A stretch of DNA of 64,000 nucleotides from Lycocorax pyrrhopterus obiensis (lineage: Eukaryota; Chordata; Aves; Passeriformes; Paradisaeidae), in the NCBI GenBank assembly GCA_014706295.1, contig JACSVZ010000002.1, forward strand, positions 133,799,200-133,863,199. The letters run 5' to 3'. The position numbers and the translations under genes are program-made. A model generated the notes under the pieces. The model did no database searches and was not told where the DNA came from. It saw only the letters and a program-made list of their open reading frames with translations. Positions 26,411 to 37,700 of this stretch are shown here, piece by piece; position 1 is the stretch's first letter, and every line of letters begins with the position of its first letter.

Positions 26411-26917
26411 GACTATTTCCTCTATTATCATATGTCTTGTGATTCCTTCTCTTTCCCCTTCCTTCGAGGGACTCCATGTAATAGTCTCAGTTATTCCTTA
26501 TGGAAATCCCACATTTCTCAGTCCCTATATCTTATTTTCCTGTTCTAATAAAAACTATCTTTGTTTTCTCTTCTCATTCCCTCCAAAAACAGTCTCCATA
26601 GCAGGGAGATTTATGTGCCCCACATTCATGTGCCAGAGTTCCCTGCTTTATTCCCCATACCACCATTGCTATCTCCACCCTGGAATTTCCCTGCTTTCAC
26701 CTTGTTGGGAGCTGGTCCCCTTTACGATCCAAATGCACTATGAAGCATCAGTCATCTGGTTTTATTTTGTGCTTCTTATCTGTAACCTGAAATCTCTTGC
26801 CTTGAGCACAACTGCACACATATCTATCACACAATCTTCTCTGTTACTCTGAAGAACATCTGCCATTTGGACCACAGACTGATAGCTGGATTCTCTCTGT
26901 GGATGTCTGTCATGTGA
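26411..26917. other. Pyrimidine-rich spacer between two LINE relics
   Basis: About 500 bp rich in C and T on the plus strand. This composition opens a 137-codon frame (26439-26852) whose translation is mostly Ser, Leu, Phe and Pro and has no motif. It may be more of the neighbouring old LINE, but I cannot match it. Confidence 0.5.
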
Positions 26918-27540
26918 TGCCACATCCTGGGCTGCATCAGAAGCATCATGGCCAGCAGGTCAAGCGAGCTGATTTTGCCTCTCTACTCTGCTCTGATGAG
27001 ACCCCACCTGGAGTACTGCATCCAGTTGTGGGGACCCCCAACATAAGAAGTATGTGGACACCTTGGGCTGAGTCCAGAGAAGTGCTACAAAGGTGATCAG
27101 AGGGCTGGAGCACCTCTCCTATGAAGACAGGCTGAGAGAGTTGGGGCTGTTCAGCCTGGAGAAGAAAAAGCTCTAGGGAGAACTTAGGGCAACCTGCCAG
27201 TACCTAAAAAGAGCCTACAGGAGTGTTGGAGAGGGTATTTACAGGGACAGGTGGTAGGAGGACTAGAGGTAATAGCTTTACACTGAAAGAGAGTGGAGTT
27301 TAGATTAGATATGAGAAAGAAATTCTTCACTCCAAGAGTGGTGAGGCACTGGAACTAGTTGCCCAGAGAAGCTGTGTGGATGCCCCATCTCCGAAGTGTT
27401 GGAGGGGCCAGGTTGGATGGAGCTTTGAGCAGCCTGGTGTAGTAGAAGATGTCCCTGCCCATGGCATCTGGGTTGAACTGGATGACCTTTAAGGTGCCTT
27501 CCAACTTATACCATTCTATGAGTCTACGATCAGTCTATGA
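26918..27540 (+). mobile_element. CR1 LINE, 3' part of ORF2 plus 3' UTR
   Basis: Landmarks run in order on the plus strand: CATCCTGGGCTGCATCAGAAG, 'GAGACCCCACCTGGAGTACTG', 'AGAAGTGCTACAAAGGTGATC', 'TGTTCAGCCTGGAGAAGA', 'GCCCAGAGAAGCTGTG', 'GGATGACCTTTAAGGTGCC' and finally the tail with repeated TCTATGA. This is the C-terminal end of the CR1 reverse-transcriptase ORF and its 3' UTR, with stops and indels. The insertion is about 620 bp and 5'-truncated. Confidence 0.95.
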
Positions 27541-28981
27541 TACTCAAACTTCCAAGTTCTATCCCTTGAAAACAAGATTTGTCCTATAAGCAATCAAAGA
27601 AAAAAAAATTAAGGAATATTCTATCTACCACACAGGAAGCCTGGGTGCTCTGCTATTTGAAAAATTCCCTAGGACAGTGAACTTGAAAGATAAGGCTGGA
27701 ATGTAGCTTTGAGTTACACAAGAAGACAGTAGAGAATCTGAATACTGCTCTCAGGGAGAAAGGTCAAAATAACAATGAGAGGAGAAAGCTGAGAGGGCTG
27801 AGGTGAAAGTCTGAGAGCCAGAAGCAATCAGTGGTATGTCAGAGCTTCAGTTCATCAGCCATATGGAATTATAGGAGATATATTTGAAAAAGAAAGATTT
27901 CACTAGAGCCTCCTCAAGTAATACAAAGAGAGATTGATAAAGTGCTGTGCTATGCATGGAGAGCAAAGCTGCACGTTTTCTGAGGAGTTGTTCCCCTTCT
28001 GTCTGATGTGACACAGCAGCACAGCAGATATTTAAATCTTTGCTGCTGTGAAGGTACAAAATGCGACTCTGTGGATATTTCTGCTGAGTAAAACTTGAAG
28101 AAGAAAGGAACAGCATCCAGCTTTAGATGGTTGTCCACCTCTAAATATAGTTCGCTGGCTGGCACAGCAGATGCAGACACCACTTACTTGCTAATGTCCG
28201 ATTTGGTAATCTGCATCTGGGTGATTATGGTCTTTTGAGTACTGGAACTTACTATCTCAGGCTTTATATGTGTGTATGTATATATATATTTATATATAAT
28301 TTCGTGCAATTTACGACACTGTGGTTTGGATGAGAAAAATCCATATATGTTTGTCTCTTGTTGTAAAAAGCAGCTACATTTGACAAGTTCTAAAGAGGTT
28401 CCTCATAAACAAAGAAAAGTGTGAGAATTATAGTATAATTACCCTGATAGGGTAGATATGAGGAGAATGATAATGCAGACTTCAAAAGAGCCCGTGTTTT
28501 CTTCGCCATTATTTTAACATTTGTTCTCATGATGAACAGCGTTCTGAACTCCCTAGACAGTAAGAATCCCCAGCTGGAAGCAACTCTCCTGAGACTCAGG
28601 ACATCTTTCAGTCTCCTGATTTACCCAGAGCTGTATGATGGTAAAGGTGCAAAGTGTTCTAGGAAATTCTCCAGGGGCTGCCTACTGCTCCTGCAGAGCT
28701 CCAGCTGCAGCCAGAAATACATTATCCCACTGTTATCCCAAATCTGAGGCTGAATTCAGAAAACTGCCTTTTCTATTTCGCCTGCTGTGTATCTCAAGAT
28801 CAATAGCTTCAGTTGAAAGAATTACATAATTTCCCCTCCTCACTTAGTACAGTTATGCCTCCTGCATAGCTTACAACTTTTGTAATGCATAGTGTAATGG
28901 TGGCTGTTAGACACGGACTAGAGAATGTAGTGTATCTCATGTCTCAGGAGTACAGAGAATGAGGAGACAATTACTGAAAAC
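27541..28981. other. Non-coding spacer
   Basis: About 1.4 kb with no gene or named repeat except an AT/TG-rich simple repeat at 28,266-28,299. Short open frames on both strands (up to 89 codons) have no domains. Confidence 0.6.
28266..28299. repeat. (TA)/(TG)-rich simple repeat
   Basis: An impure run of TA and TG dinucleotides ending in a TATATATTTATATATAA stretch. Confidence 0.85.
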
Positions 28982-30100
28982 GTGTAGGAGGCTGACCCTG
29001 CTGGATGCCAGGCACCCTCTAAAGCTGCTCTCTCTTACTCCCCTCCACAGCTGGACAGGGAAGAGGAAATATAACAAAGGGTTCATGGGTTGAGATAAGG
29101 ACTGGGAGAGAACACTCATCAAATACCATCGTGGGCAGACCAGGCTCGAATTAGAGATATTAATTGAGTTTATTGCTAACAAAAGCAGAGCAGGATAATG
29201 AGAAGTAAAATAAAACCTTGAAAACATCTTCCCCTCCCCCCTCCCTCCTTCCCAGCTCTGCCTCCTCCCTCAGTGGTGCAAGGAGGCAGGGAATGTGGGT
29301 TATGGTCAGTTCATAACCCGAGAACTTCAAGACTTCTCTTGCTGCTCAGGGAGAGGAGTCATTCCCCTGCTGCACCGTGGGGTCCCTCCCACAGCAGACA
29401 GCTCTCCAGGAACTTCTCCAATGTGAGTCCATCTCATGAGCAACAGTCCCTGAGAACTGCTGCATTCTGAGTCCATCCCACGGGCAAAGTCCTCCCAAAA
29501 CTGCTGCAGTGTGGGTCACTCTTCCACAGGGTGCAGGCCTTCAAGGACAGGCTGCTCCAGCATGGAAGCAGGGCCCCTCTCTCCACGGGCCTCCCATGGG
29601 ATCACAGCCTCCTCTCAGGCATCCACCCACTCCAGTGTGGGTCTCATCCACAGGTGCAGGTGGATCTCTGCATCCCTTTGGACCTCAGTGGGCTGCGAGG
29701 GCACAGTCGCCTCACCATGGCCTGCAGAGGAATCTTGGCTCCGGTGCCTGGAGCACCTCCTTCCCTCCTTCTCCACTGACCTTGGTGTCTGCAGAGTTGT
29801 TCCTCTCACATATTCTCACTCTTCTCTGGCCACAATTACAACTGCCAATATAACTTTTTTTTAATTTCTTCCTAATTATGTTATCTGGGAGGCATTAGCA
29901 CGATTTCTAATTGGCCCAGCCTTGGCCAGTGGCACAGCCATCTTTGGAGCCATCAGGGATTGGCTCTGCCGGACATGGAGGAAAGCTTCCAGCTTCTTCT
30001 CACAGAAGCCACCCCTGTACCTTACCTCCCTTTGTGGCTTCCCCCCTGCCCCCCACACATACGAAAGCTTGGCCTTAAAAACCCAATACAACCTGATTCA
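28982..30100 (-). mobile_element. Long LTR of an avian endogenous retrovirus family (copy 1)
   Basis: Read on the minus strand from about 30,100, this follows a repeat I know as widespread in birds. It opens with GGGTTTTTAAGGCCAAGC and a 'GGTGGCTTCTGTGAGAAG' stretch, then 'GAGGAACAACTCTGCAGACA' (about 29,800), then a series of 44-51 bp quasi-repeats each holding a CTGGAGCAG-like or CTGCAGCAG-like core (29,367, 29,413, 29,457, 29,501, 29,552). AATAAA follows near 29,174 and the element closes with 'TGGCATCCAGCAGGGTCAGCC' at about 28,985-29,005. Size is about 1.1 kb. No gag, pol or env lies beside it, so it is a solo LTR. I think the family is ERVL-like, but I am not certain of the class. Copy 2 lies inverted at 60.6-61.5 kb. 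Confidence 0.8.
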
Positions 30101-30126
30101 CTCCCTTTTTAATAGTATAATCTTCG

Positions 30127-30134
30127 TGACGTCA
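30127..30134. promoter_or_regulatory. Perfect cAMP-response element (CRE) palindrome
   Basis: TGACGTCA is the consensus binding site of CREB/ATF factors. It lies about 25 bp beyond the outer end of the neighbouring LTR and about 950 bp upstream of the CpG island. An 8-base site occurs by chance, but CpG-containing sites are rarer in such DNA. Function is unproven. Confidence 0.35.
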
Positions 30135-31079
30135 TCTTTCATTTCCCAAAATACTGCAGCAGTTACCTACACAATCTTTTCTAATAATCTATCCCATTGT
30201 ATGTCAGTCTGCAAGGGAAATTGCTTCCTTGTTCTCACTTTATTTGACAGTACTGACAAGTAACACTTCCTTTCCTGATTATACCCACCTACATGTAACT
30301 GAGGGTTTTTTTCTGCAGTAGTTTTTGCCGAAGGCTGTGTCAGAGTTCCGATTAAGATAAACTTCCAGTGTTCTCTCATGTCTAATGAAATAAATGAAAC
30401 TTTTTGAATGAGGTAGTCTTGCCTGTACATACTATTGGACATGATGTCATCAGAATAGCAAGTTATCATGGTGCAGATGTTTTCTGATATTTTTTCTTAG
30501 AACTTGTTTAGTATTCATACTGTAAAGATTTTTTTTTGTGCAACAGCAATTTTCTGGATCCATAAAAGCAGAATTCAGTAATACTTCTGAACTCCTGCTA
30601 GGGTAATACAATTTTAGGCTTCTTAGTATCTACATAAATCTAAAACAATGTGGTGCTCTTATGTTTATTCCTGTCGGTCTTTTAGAAAGGTAGAGAATGA
30701 TAAACCACAGCTTAAAAACCCCATCAGAAATTCCCATTCACAAATACTTAGGCGGCTTTTAATTTCAACAGACCTTAGTTTTGAAACACAGTAGTGTCAG
30801 TGAGAGGTGATCATGTAATTTCTCTTGCCGCATAGATCTTCCAGCCTAGAAAATTATATTTAGGAGGGCTGTTCTTCACGCTCTTCGCCTCGGACCTGTC
30901 ACATTCTCATCTGACTGCTCTGAGCTTCACGGGAGAGCTCCTGAGTGTTTGTCACTCGCCAAGCCTCGTCCGCACAACCTAACGCCTCGGAGCAGCATGG
31001 AGATGTCTCCAGAGAAGCACCGCATGCAAACGCCGCTCGGCATCCTCTCCCTCACTATCTAGACCTCATTTCTGAAGCT
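30135..31079. other. Upstream flank of the CpG island
   Basis: AT-rich until about 30,870. From there CpG sites rise steadily (for example the 30,950-31,045 stretch) into the island proper. This gradient is typical of the shoulder of a vertebrate CpG-island promoter. No exon is recognised. Confidence 0.6.
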
Positions 31080-31111
31080 GCCGCTTCACGGGGTGCCCTG
31101 GCCCTGAGGCA

Positions 31112-31178
31112 GATGGCCCGGCCCGAGGTACGCTCCTGGTCCCGAGGTAAATGGCCCGGCCCCGAGGTACGCTCCTGG
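31112..31178. repeat. Direct duplication in CpG island, 39-bp period
   Basis: ATGGCCCGGCC, a C-length difference, then CGAGGTACGCTCCTGG occurs at 31112-31138 and again at 31151-31178. A shorter CCCGAGGTA echo lies between the copies. Each copy carries a GAGGTACG/GAGGTAAA-like donor core. Confidence 0.9.
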
Positions 31179-31370
31179 CCCGGCGCTGGGGTGAAGGGGG
31201 GCAGAGCCCGGCAGTCGCCCCGTCAGACGCTCCCCAGAGCCCCCCCGGTGCCCCGCGCACCCCTGCGCGCTTCGGCGGCAGCAGCCGCAGCCGAGCGCAC
31301 CGCAGCGCTCCCGCCGCAAAGGCGCGGGCAGGACGCGGGCGCGGTGGCGCAGGCATCGCGGCATCGCCCC

Positions 31371-31460
31371 GCTTCCAGAGCCTCTCCTCCTCTGGCTCCG
31401 CGGGCAGGAGCCCCGCGGCAGCCCAGGCCCGGTTCCAGAGCCTCTCCTCTGGCTCGGCGG
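31371..31460. repeat. Direct duplication in CpG island, 60-bp period
   Basis: TTCCAGAGCCTCTCCTC followed by TGGCTC and GCGGG occurs from 31373 and again from 31433. One copy has an extra CTC. Confidence 0.9.
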
Positions 31461-31560
31461 GGAGGGCCCGCGCCGCGGGAGGAGGCGCCCCTCGCCCGGG
31501 GCTGCGGGCACCGAGGCGGCCGCTGCCCCTTTAAGCTCCAGCTGTTCCTTTCTGCGGCGC

Positions 31561-31570
31561 CTATTTTTAG
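31561..31570 (+). promoter_or_regulatory. TATA-like / MEF2-type box CTATTTTTAG
   Basis: This AT-only core stands alone inside very GC-rich sequence. CTATTTTTAG fits the consensus of MEF2 factors, YTA(A/T)4TAR, and could also act as a weak TATA element. As a TATA box it would place transcription start near 31,590-31,600, giving a 5' UTR of about 70 nt before the first ATG at 31666. Which role, if any, it plays cannot be told from sequence. Confidence 0.45.
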
Positions 31571-31665
31571 CGCGTCCTCTTGGTAGCATCCAGCTCTGCC
31601 CCCTCTTTCTGCGCGCTCCCCCGTCCCCCCCCGGTGGTAGGTTCCGCGCGGCGGGGGGACTGAGC

Positions 31666-31760
31666 ATGTCCGAACGCGCTCGGCAGCGGCCGCCGCGCCG
31701 GGGCTGCGCTCGCTCGCAGGGCGGGAAGGAGGGCGCGGGCGCCGCCGCCGCCGCCCGCAA
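31666..31760 (+). CDS. Candidate first coding exon of an unidentified gene (partial)
   Basis: The ATG at 31666 is the first ATG after the CTATTTTTAG box and has A at -3. The frame runs 31 full codons plus two bases to a donor GTAAGT at 31761, a perfect intron-side consensus. Without splicing, the frame ends at TAA formed by the donor itself (31762-31764), so splicing would be needed for a longer protein. The peptide begins MSERARQRPPRRG, is basic, has no signal peptide, and ends in an alanine run encoded by a short GCC repeat. Only MSER recalls neuregulin-1 type I; the rest does not match, so I do not assign that name. No second exon was recognised in the remaining 32 kb, which would be intron 1. 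A non-coding first exon in the same place is a real alternative. Confidence 0.35.
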
Positions 31761-34700
31761 GTAAGTTTGTGTGCGGGCACGGAGCGGGCGGGCGAGGGGC
31801 AGCCGCTGCCTCGGTGCCGCCTCCGCGCCGCAGGGGCGGCCCGGGGCAGGGGCTCGGGTTCGGGCTTCGGCGCCCCCCCGCCCCCGGGGGCTGGCGCCGG
31901 GCGGGACGCGCGGCGGGACCGGCTGCACCTGCCCGCCCGGGCGCCTCGGTGCGCGCCTCGGGGCCGCCGCAACTTCTCTGCTGCCCGCCCCGGGGTCAGC
32001 GGCTCGCGGCCTGGCCGGCTCGGCTCGGCCGCGGCGGGTCCGCGCTGCGCGGGTCGGCGGCGGAGAGCGCGTTCGTCCCCTCGGTGCGTGTGCGGCCCCG
32101 CCGGCGGGGACGGTCCGAGCGCAGCGCGGTGCGGTCCGAGCGCGGTGCGGTCCGAGCGCGGTCCTTGGCTGCGAGCGGCGCTGAGAGATGCGGGCGGCTG
32201 CGCTGGCCCCGCGGAGAGGGCGCGATGCGAAAATGCCGAGCGAGTGTGAGCGCAGCCAGAGCACCGTGATAGTCAGCGAGGCTGCGGTGTTCAAAGGAGT
32301 TTCTGATTTAACAGATGGTACCGCAGGAAAGAAACTGCGGAGAGAAACTGTAATGACACAGGTTTTTTGCTTTCTCGTGTGACAATTTATGCTGGGTGTT
32401 CTTTCCGTTTAGAAGGGGTACAGTATTTTAACTTATTGTCAGTAACCAACAAATACCGAAATATGTCCCGAGGTTTTTGCCTCTGAAAATGAGATTTTTC
32501 ATTAATTTTAAAAATACTCGTTTTGTTGTCCCGTTCACATGTAAATCGGTTTAACACTACCTGTTCCTAATATTAGGGACTGTAAAGTTTTTCACTTAAC
32601 GTTGCTGCATGGTCTAGCTAGTTTCTTTTCCTGTGCTCTAAACCGAGGAAAGGTTTCGGAAGCTGCTTCCCTATTCAAAGGAAGCTTTTCGATGTTTGCA
32701 AAGTTGTATTAAGATAGTTTTCTAATTAAAATCATAATAGGAGAGGGGAATTTGAGGAGCTTTCTGTGAAACTGATGTCACGAAACTGCTGCTTAGCGTG
32801 TCACTGGTGAAAGAATCGGACTGAGGGACAGTAAGGTGCTCTTGGTGGACAGTCAGTCTTAATTTTCATTTGGCTATGCCTGTAGGTGTTGTCAGTCTTA
32901 AGACCCGACTTTTAACGCTTTTAAGTCATGCTTATCTTTGCACAATAACTTAGATTTGGTGTAGTACTCAGACATGAATATTCATGTAAGTTTAAATGTC
33001 TGCATGTTAAGCCGCGTCAGAATTTAGATGCATTTTAAAATAGTTGCCGACGCAGAAGATGCCATTCCTACTGTATGTATTCTTGATTTTGTTAATTAGC
33101 GTTATGCAGTGGAGACAGGAAGACTGCTGGATTCCGTACCTCTGCAACTCTTCAACTTTTCCCTTCTCCCAAATGAAACATCCCCACTTCTGCCCACCAA
33201 GGCAGCCCTCCCAGACAGTAACAATTGATCTGTGGCTTTCTGAAAGCCAGTTTGTATGATTTGGCTCTGGTTTGTGCATGCATAAACTGCTGTCCTGTCA
33301 GTTCCATTTTTATGAGTGTGCAGTAATGGGGGAAAGTAGAATTCTTGAGTAGATGCTTTTTTCCTGCTGCAAAAGGCCATAAGAGAATGCAGCAAGAAAG
33401 TCCAGCATATGTTGACAGCATAGTGAGAAATAAGGAGGGAAATTCTTGTGCTTGGCAACCTGCCATTTTTCTCATGTGATTAGATTTGATCTGTAATAAT
33501 ACCAGGTATTTAAAAAAAAATTGTTTAAAATATGCGAGATCTTCAAAGTCGGAATGCTTAAAATGCCTTTCCTTATGTTCTTGGGGTAATATTTTTTTTA
33601 GTTATTTGGTTTTTATTTTATTGTTAGGATGTTTTAATACTATTTATTTTAGTTCCAGAGCTCATCCATATTAATAGAATTATTTCAGCATCCTAACTAG
33701 ATAAGGATTCTTTGATAGTCAAAGCATATGCTAATAGAGCATATAGGGATATCCTTAAAATTTATGCTGTGAATTATAATTCCTGTAGAGTCTCAGTTGA
33801 TTCTTCGTTTCTTGTCCAGGTTTGAGCCCAACTAGTGGAGATGAGAAAATTATTTGAGTAACAGTGGGGTTACATATTAGTTGGTTGAGAATGTCTAGTT
33901 AGCAGCTGCAGGGTTTGCACAGTTATGTTTCCCTTCAAGCAGGAAAAAAAAAAGTAACTAATATTCTTTCTCAGTGCATATCTTTCTTTCCTTGAAAACT
34001 TTTCTTCTCCACTGTTTGTTTAATCTAAAGAAATATCTTCCATGGGTTTGTTTGTTTTGACAAAGTGTGTCATCTTGCATTGCAGGAGACTTACATACTG
34101 CTCCTGGATTTGGGGGAATAATAGAACCATGGAAAGAAATGTAAAAATGCTTTTTCTTTTTTTTAAGTTGAATTTCGTTTAAGAACTACACACCCCCTTG
34201 TGCCCCCCAAATCCCCAAACACTCAAACCCTAATAATAATGACCTAAAATTTTTTCGTAGGGACGTGATGGTTCTTTAAGGCTGGTAGCAGAAAGCATTA
34301 GTCTAGGATTGTCAGCACTAATGATCAGCTGTTAATTCACAAGGTCTTTGAGCATTTGTTTTTATTGGTGAGCTACTATGACTTACTTCTTCTTCACCCT
34401 TTAGTGAGCTGCTGCTGTTTCTGAAGTTACTGTAGCAAAACCATTAAATTAAGCATACTGTTGAAACATATGGGAGGTGACAACCTTACAGAAGCAAACA
34501 GCTACTGCCGACAAGCCTGGTCGGGTGTCACATTAGCATAAGATTGCTACATGTTTGTGAATGGGTTCGCTCAGGAGACACTGATACTTTTGTATAATAG
34601 AGCCATTAGCTTAAACATGGGATGGCTTCCTTGTTCATTGCAGCAGATATTTGTTAAATACGGTGTCTTTGGTGTGTGAACTGTTGCCATCAGAGGAGGA

Positions 34701-37700
34701 AGGAACATTTAAAGATCGGCAAAGAATTGCGCATGTTTTGAAGCTCCTGGGAAAGAACTTCAGGTGTTCAAAGCAGGCATTGCTCTCTTAATATCATCAG
34801 TGGTATTTTGTGCAGGGAACAGATGCCTGTGTGGCTCACTGTAGCACTGAGCTGTAAATTACCCTGCTATTCTAGCATCTGCTCCAACAAGTTTTACTGA
34901 AGATTAGATATAGATATGGAGAAGGTAGCTCCTGGATATCTTGTGATGTGTCATACATTTTAAGACAGGAAGTTATTTGATCTGCAGGTTAAAATCTTTC
35001 AGATGGAGCAGAAGCCTCTGTCACAGAAAAACCTTATCTGTAGCTGCAGCAGTACAAGTAGTGAGTTTTTCCTGTACATAAAGCTACTGCTCGTATCTCA
35101 ACTACGCATTGAAGAGAGTGATGACCTCCTGCTTTCTTACATTACTCTGGAAAAAGAGGGGTAGAAGAAATATTCAATTTTTTTTTTGTTATTCTACTTC
35201 CTATTAATAGGGTAAAATCAGAGAGAGAAGTAGGGGGGAAATCATAAACCTGTGCCAGTCTTCCACAGATATTGTACTGAGAACTAATTTGAGGTTTGCC
35301 TCCCTAACTCTTAAATGTCATGAGGACCATTCAGCCCCTCTTTGTTACTCCTCAGGAATACACTAATTGTCTTTATTATTTGATGATTGAGAAATCATGA
35401 AAGGAGAGGAGCGTTAGACATGGGAGCAAAGGGAAGAGAGGACAGCTACCTACAAGCCAGATATGTGTCAAATGGAGTTCTCAGCAGAGCATGAACACAG
35501 ATTACAAAAACACCGCCTGTCACAAAACAAAGGATTGGACTTTCTCTGGGGCCAATGTAATGTCTTGCCCATGCAGCCCAGGGATGGTAACATGAGGGGA
35601 AAAAAAGGGATTGTGTGAGTTTCTTCATGAATAGCTTGGGAATATGAAAAGTGTATCAGTCTCCTCTTTATTTTCTTTTTGCTGGAGCTGGTTGTTTTTA
35701 GGCTTAGAGTGATAAGTCTAAATTGATTTATATATTTCTGGTGAGCTTTTATTCCATATGATTTGGGCCCTATTCATTACCCTCCCCTCCCCACCAAGGT
35801 TAGTACTTTCTGCGTAATAGTTAATCAACATTGGAAACCTGACTGATTTGAAAAGGAGAGTAAACTTGTGAAGGACAAGGAGATTTCCCCCAGACAGCCA
35901 TGGGCCTTGTAAAACTTGAAGGCACCTTGAGGGACTTCAAGTGATTTGCTATGTAATAGAAACTGGATGACTCAAGTAAATTCCTGGTTGAAAGAGACTT
36001 ACCACTTAGAAAAAAGTTTTTCTTAGTTTAAAATTTTGGAGTAAATCCCTCTTAACACTTGTGAATGCATCCAGATCAATTGTGTGCTTTCCAGTTATTA
36101 ATTAGCCTAAGTTTTTGCTATTAACAACTGATTTTTAGCTTAGTGTTGGTTTTATTCAACTTCCAGCTATCAGGTCTGGCTATCTACCTGTTCAAAGAGC
36201 TACTTATTGTCCAATTTTAAAATAGGAAAGTCTGTATCAATTGATGAAGACCTCTTGATAAGACTGAGTTCATCAAACCTTCTGCTCTTTATGTATTTTC
36301 AATCCTGTTTTATTTTTGTGTCTGGTCAGTTGGACTGTTTTCTGTCTCTTGGAAGCTATACGCCTATTGTGTCCTGGATGTAAATGCCTTTCCTGATATG
36401 CAGTAACTTCACACACAAATTAAATTAAGGGCAAGAAAAATCAGTGGCCTATTAGGAAGGAGAGAATGTAAAGAAATCTCTGATGGTGAAGTAGGTACAA
36501 GTTGTCTTATACTTCATTGGTAAATCTGTCAGTGGTCAACAGTGAAAGACGAATGAAAGAAATTTTGAACACTAAGCAGAGCTTAAGCAGATCTTAGCAA
36601 ATGCAAGACCATTTTCTGTGGAAGATGGGAACTTTGCTAGGCTATGAATGGGAGCCTTAGTTGTGCAAATTGCGCTGCTGTAGTTTACACATTCTTCAGT
36701 AATCAATGACCAAAGACTAGCACTTTGGGTCAGCCTGGGACATACCCCTTGCATCCTTCTGAAGAGCACAGCTGACATATTTGCAATCATGGATGTAAGG
36801 TATTTCCCACTGACCATGTAAAACAAAGCTGTAGCAGTTCTGTATCAGACTTGGGATGACTCTGGAAGTATTGCCTCCTGAAAGTGTAGGCACCTTGTTT
36901 GTTCAGCTGATACTGTTCTTATGCACTTCTGTTCTGGAAGGTGTTCTTGCAACCATCAGGACAGATTGCTAGAAACCATCCTGTCTGTCTTCAGTGGGTG
37001 ATCTCACCCACCCAAGCACCAAATTTGGAGAAAAAATATGCAATGTGAACACATAGCAGGGCTACTTAATTGATATGCTTTTTCCTTCTAGACATTGTAA
37101 ATACAATTCTCATGCATTTCACTGTGAACTTGACTTATGGGAACAGAAAAGAATTGTCTGCCTCCTGTGTTCCTTCATATAAAATGCTTTTGGGACATAC
37201 AGACATGAAAAAATTTCGTAGGTAAAGCATAGTTCAACTGAAGTACTTGCATAGATAAATAGTATCCAGAAATCTTTACATAAACTTTAAATATGACATG
37301 CATACAAAGATAAGACTTTGATACTATAGTCAGAACTGTGTTTTTCTCCAGGGCATAGCACAACCAGATTCCATGAAGATATTTTCTAAAATAACTGTAA
37401 ATACATTATTAGATATTCCTTAATCTAACTGTAGCTATATAAAACCTTAATAATAAAACATATTTCATAAATAGTGCCGAGCATACTAAAAATGTTAGTA
37501 TTTATAGTCACTGCAGTGAAATTGGATTCACTTGTGAGCCTTCTTTATACTTCCTTTCTGATTTTAAATTATTAATACTGTTCTATTTCAGAAATTGATA
37601 TTTATATAGTGTTGATCTAAACCCAATCTATTCAGGCATCTGAATCTTTGACAGTTGAATTCCAAGTGCTCTTATGCATTTTGTTGCACTAAAAAGCCAG

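Larger units (their letters stand above)
31080..32250 (+). promoter_or_regulatory. CpG island, probable gene promoter
   Basis: About 1.2 kb of very GC-rich DNA with very frequent CpG dinucleotides, flanked on both sides by AT-rich, CpG-poor sequence. This is the only such block of its size in the window. In vertebrates an unmethylated island of this size normally marks the promoter of a broadly active or developmental gene. Plus-strand signs of a start are CTATTTTTAG at 31561-31570, an E-box CAGCTG at 31539-31544, an ATG at 31666 and a splice donor at 31761. Three short tandem duplications lie inside (31112-31178, 31371-31460, 32111-32163). CpG islands often fire in both directions, so a minus-strand transcript is also possible. 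The many long open frames here on both strands result from GC-rich composition. Confidence 0.85.

Noticed and set aside
29509..29864. Overlapping 114- and 117-codon plus-strand frames
   Set aside because: They are antisense to the minus-strand LTR and lie in its quasi-repeat region.
31666..31760. Assignment of the first exon to neuregulin-1 type I
   Set aside because: Only the first four residues (MSER) agree. The remainder lacks the lysine/glycine-rich sequence expected of that protein.
31086..32294. 402-codon minus-strand open frame across the CpG island, plus 249-codon minus and 213-codon plus frames in the same block
   Set aside because: Extreme GC content removes stop codons in all frames. 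The translations are Arg/Ala/Pro/Gly-rich with no domain, and they overlap each other on both strands.
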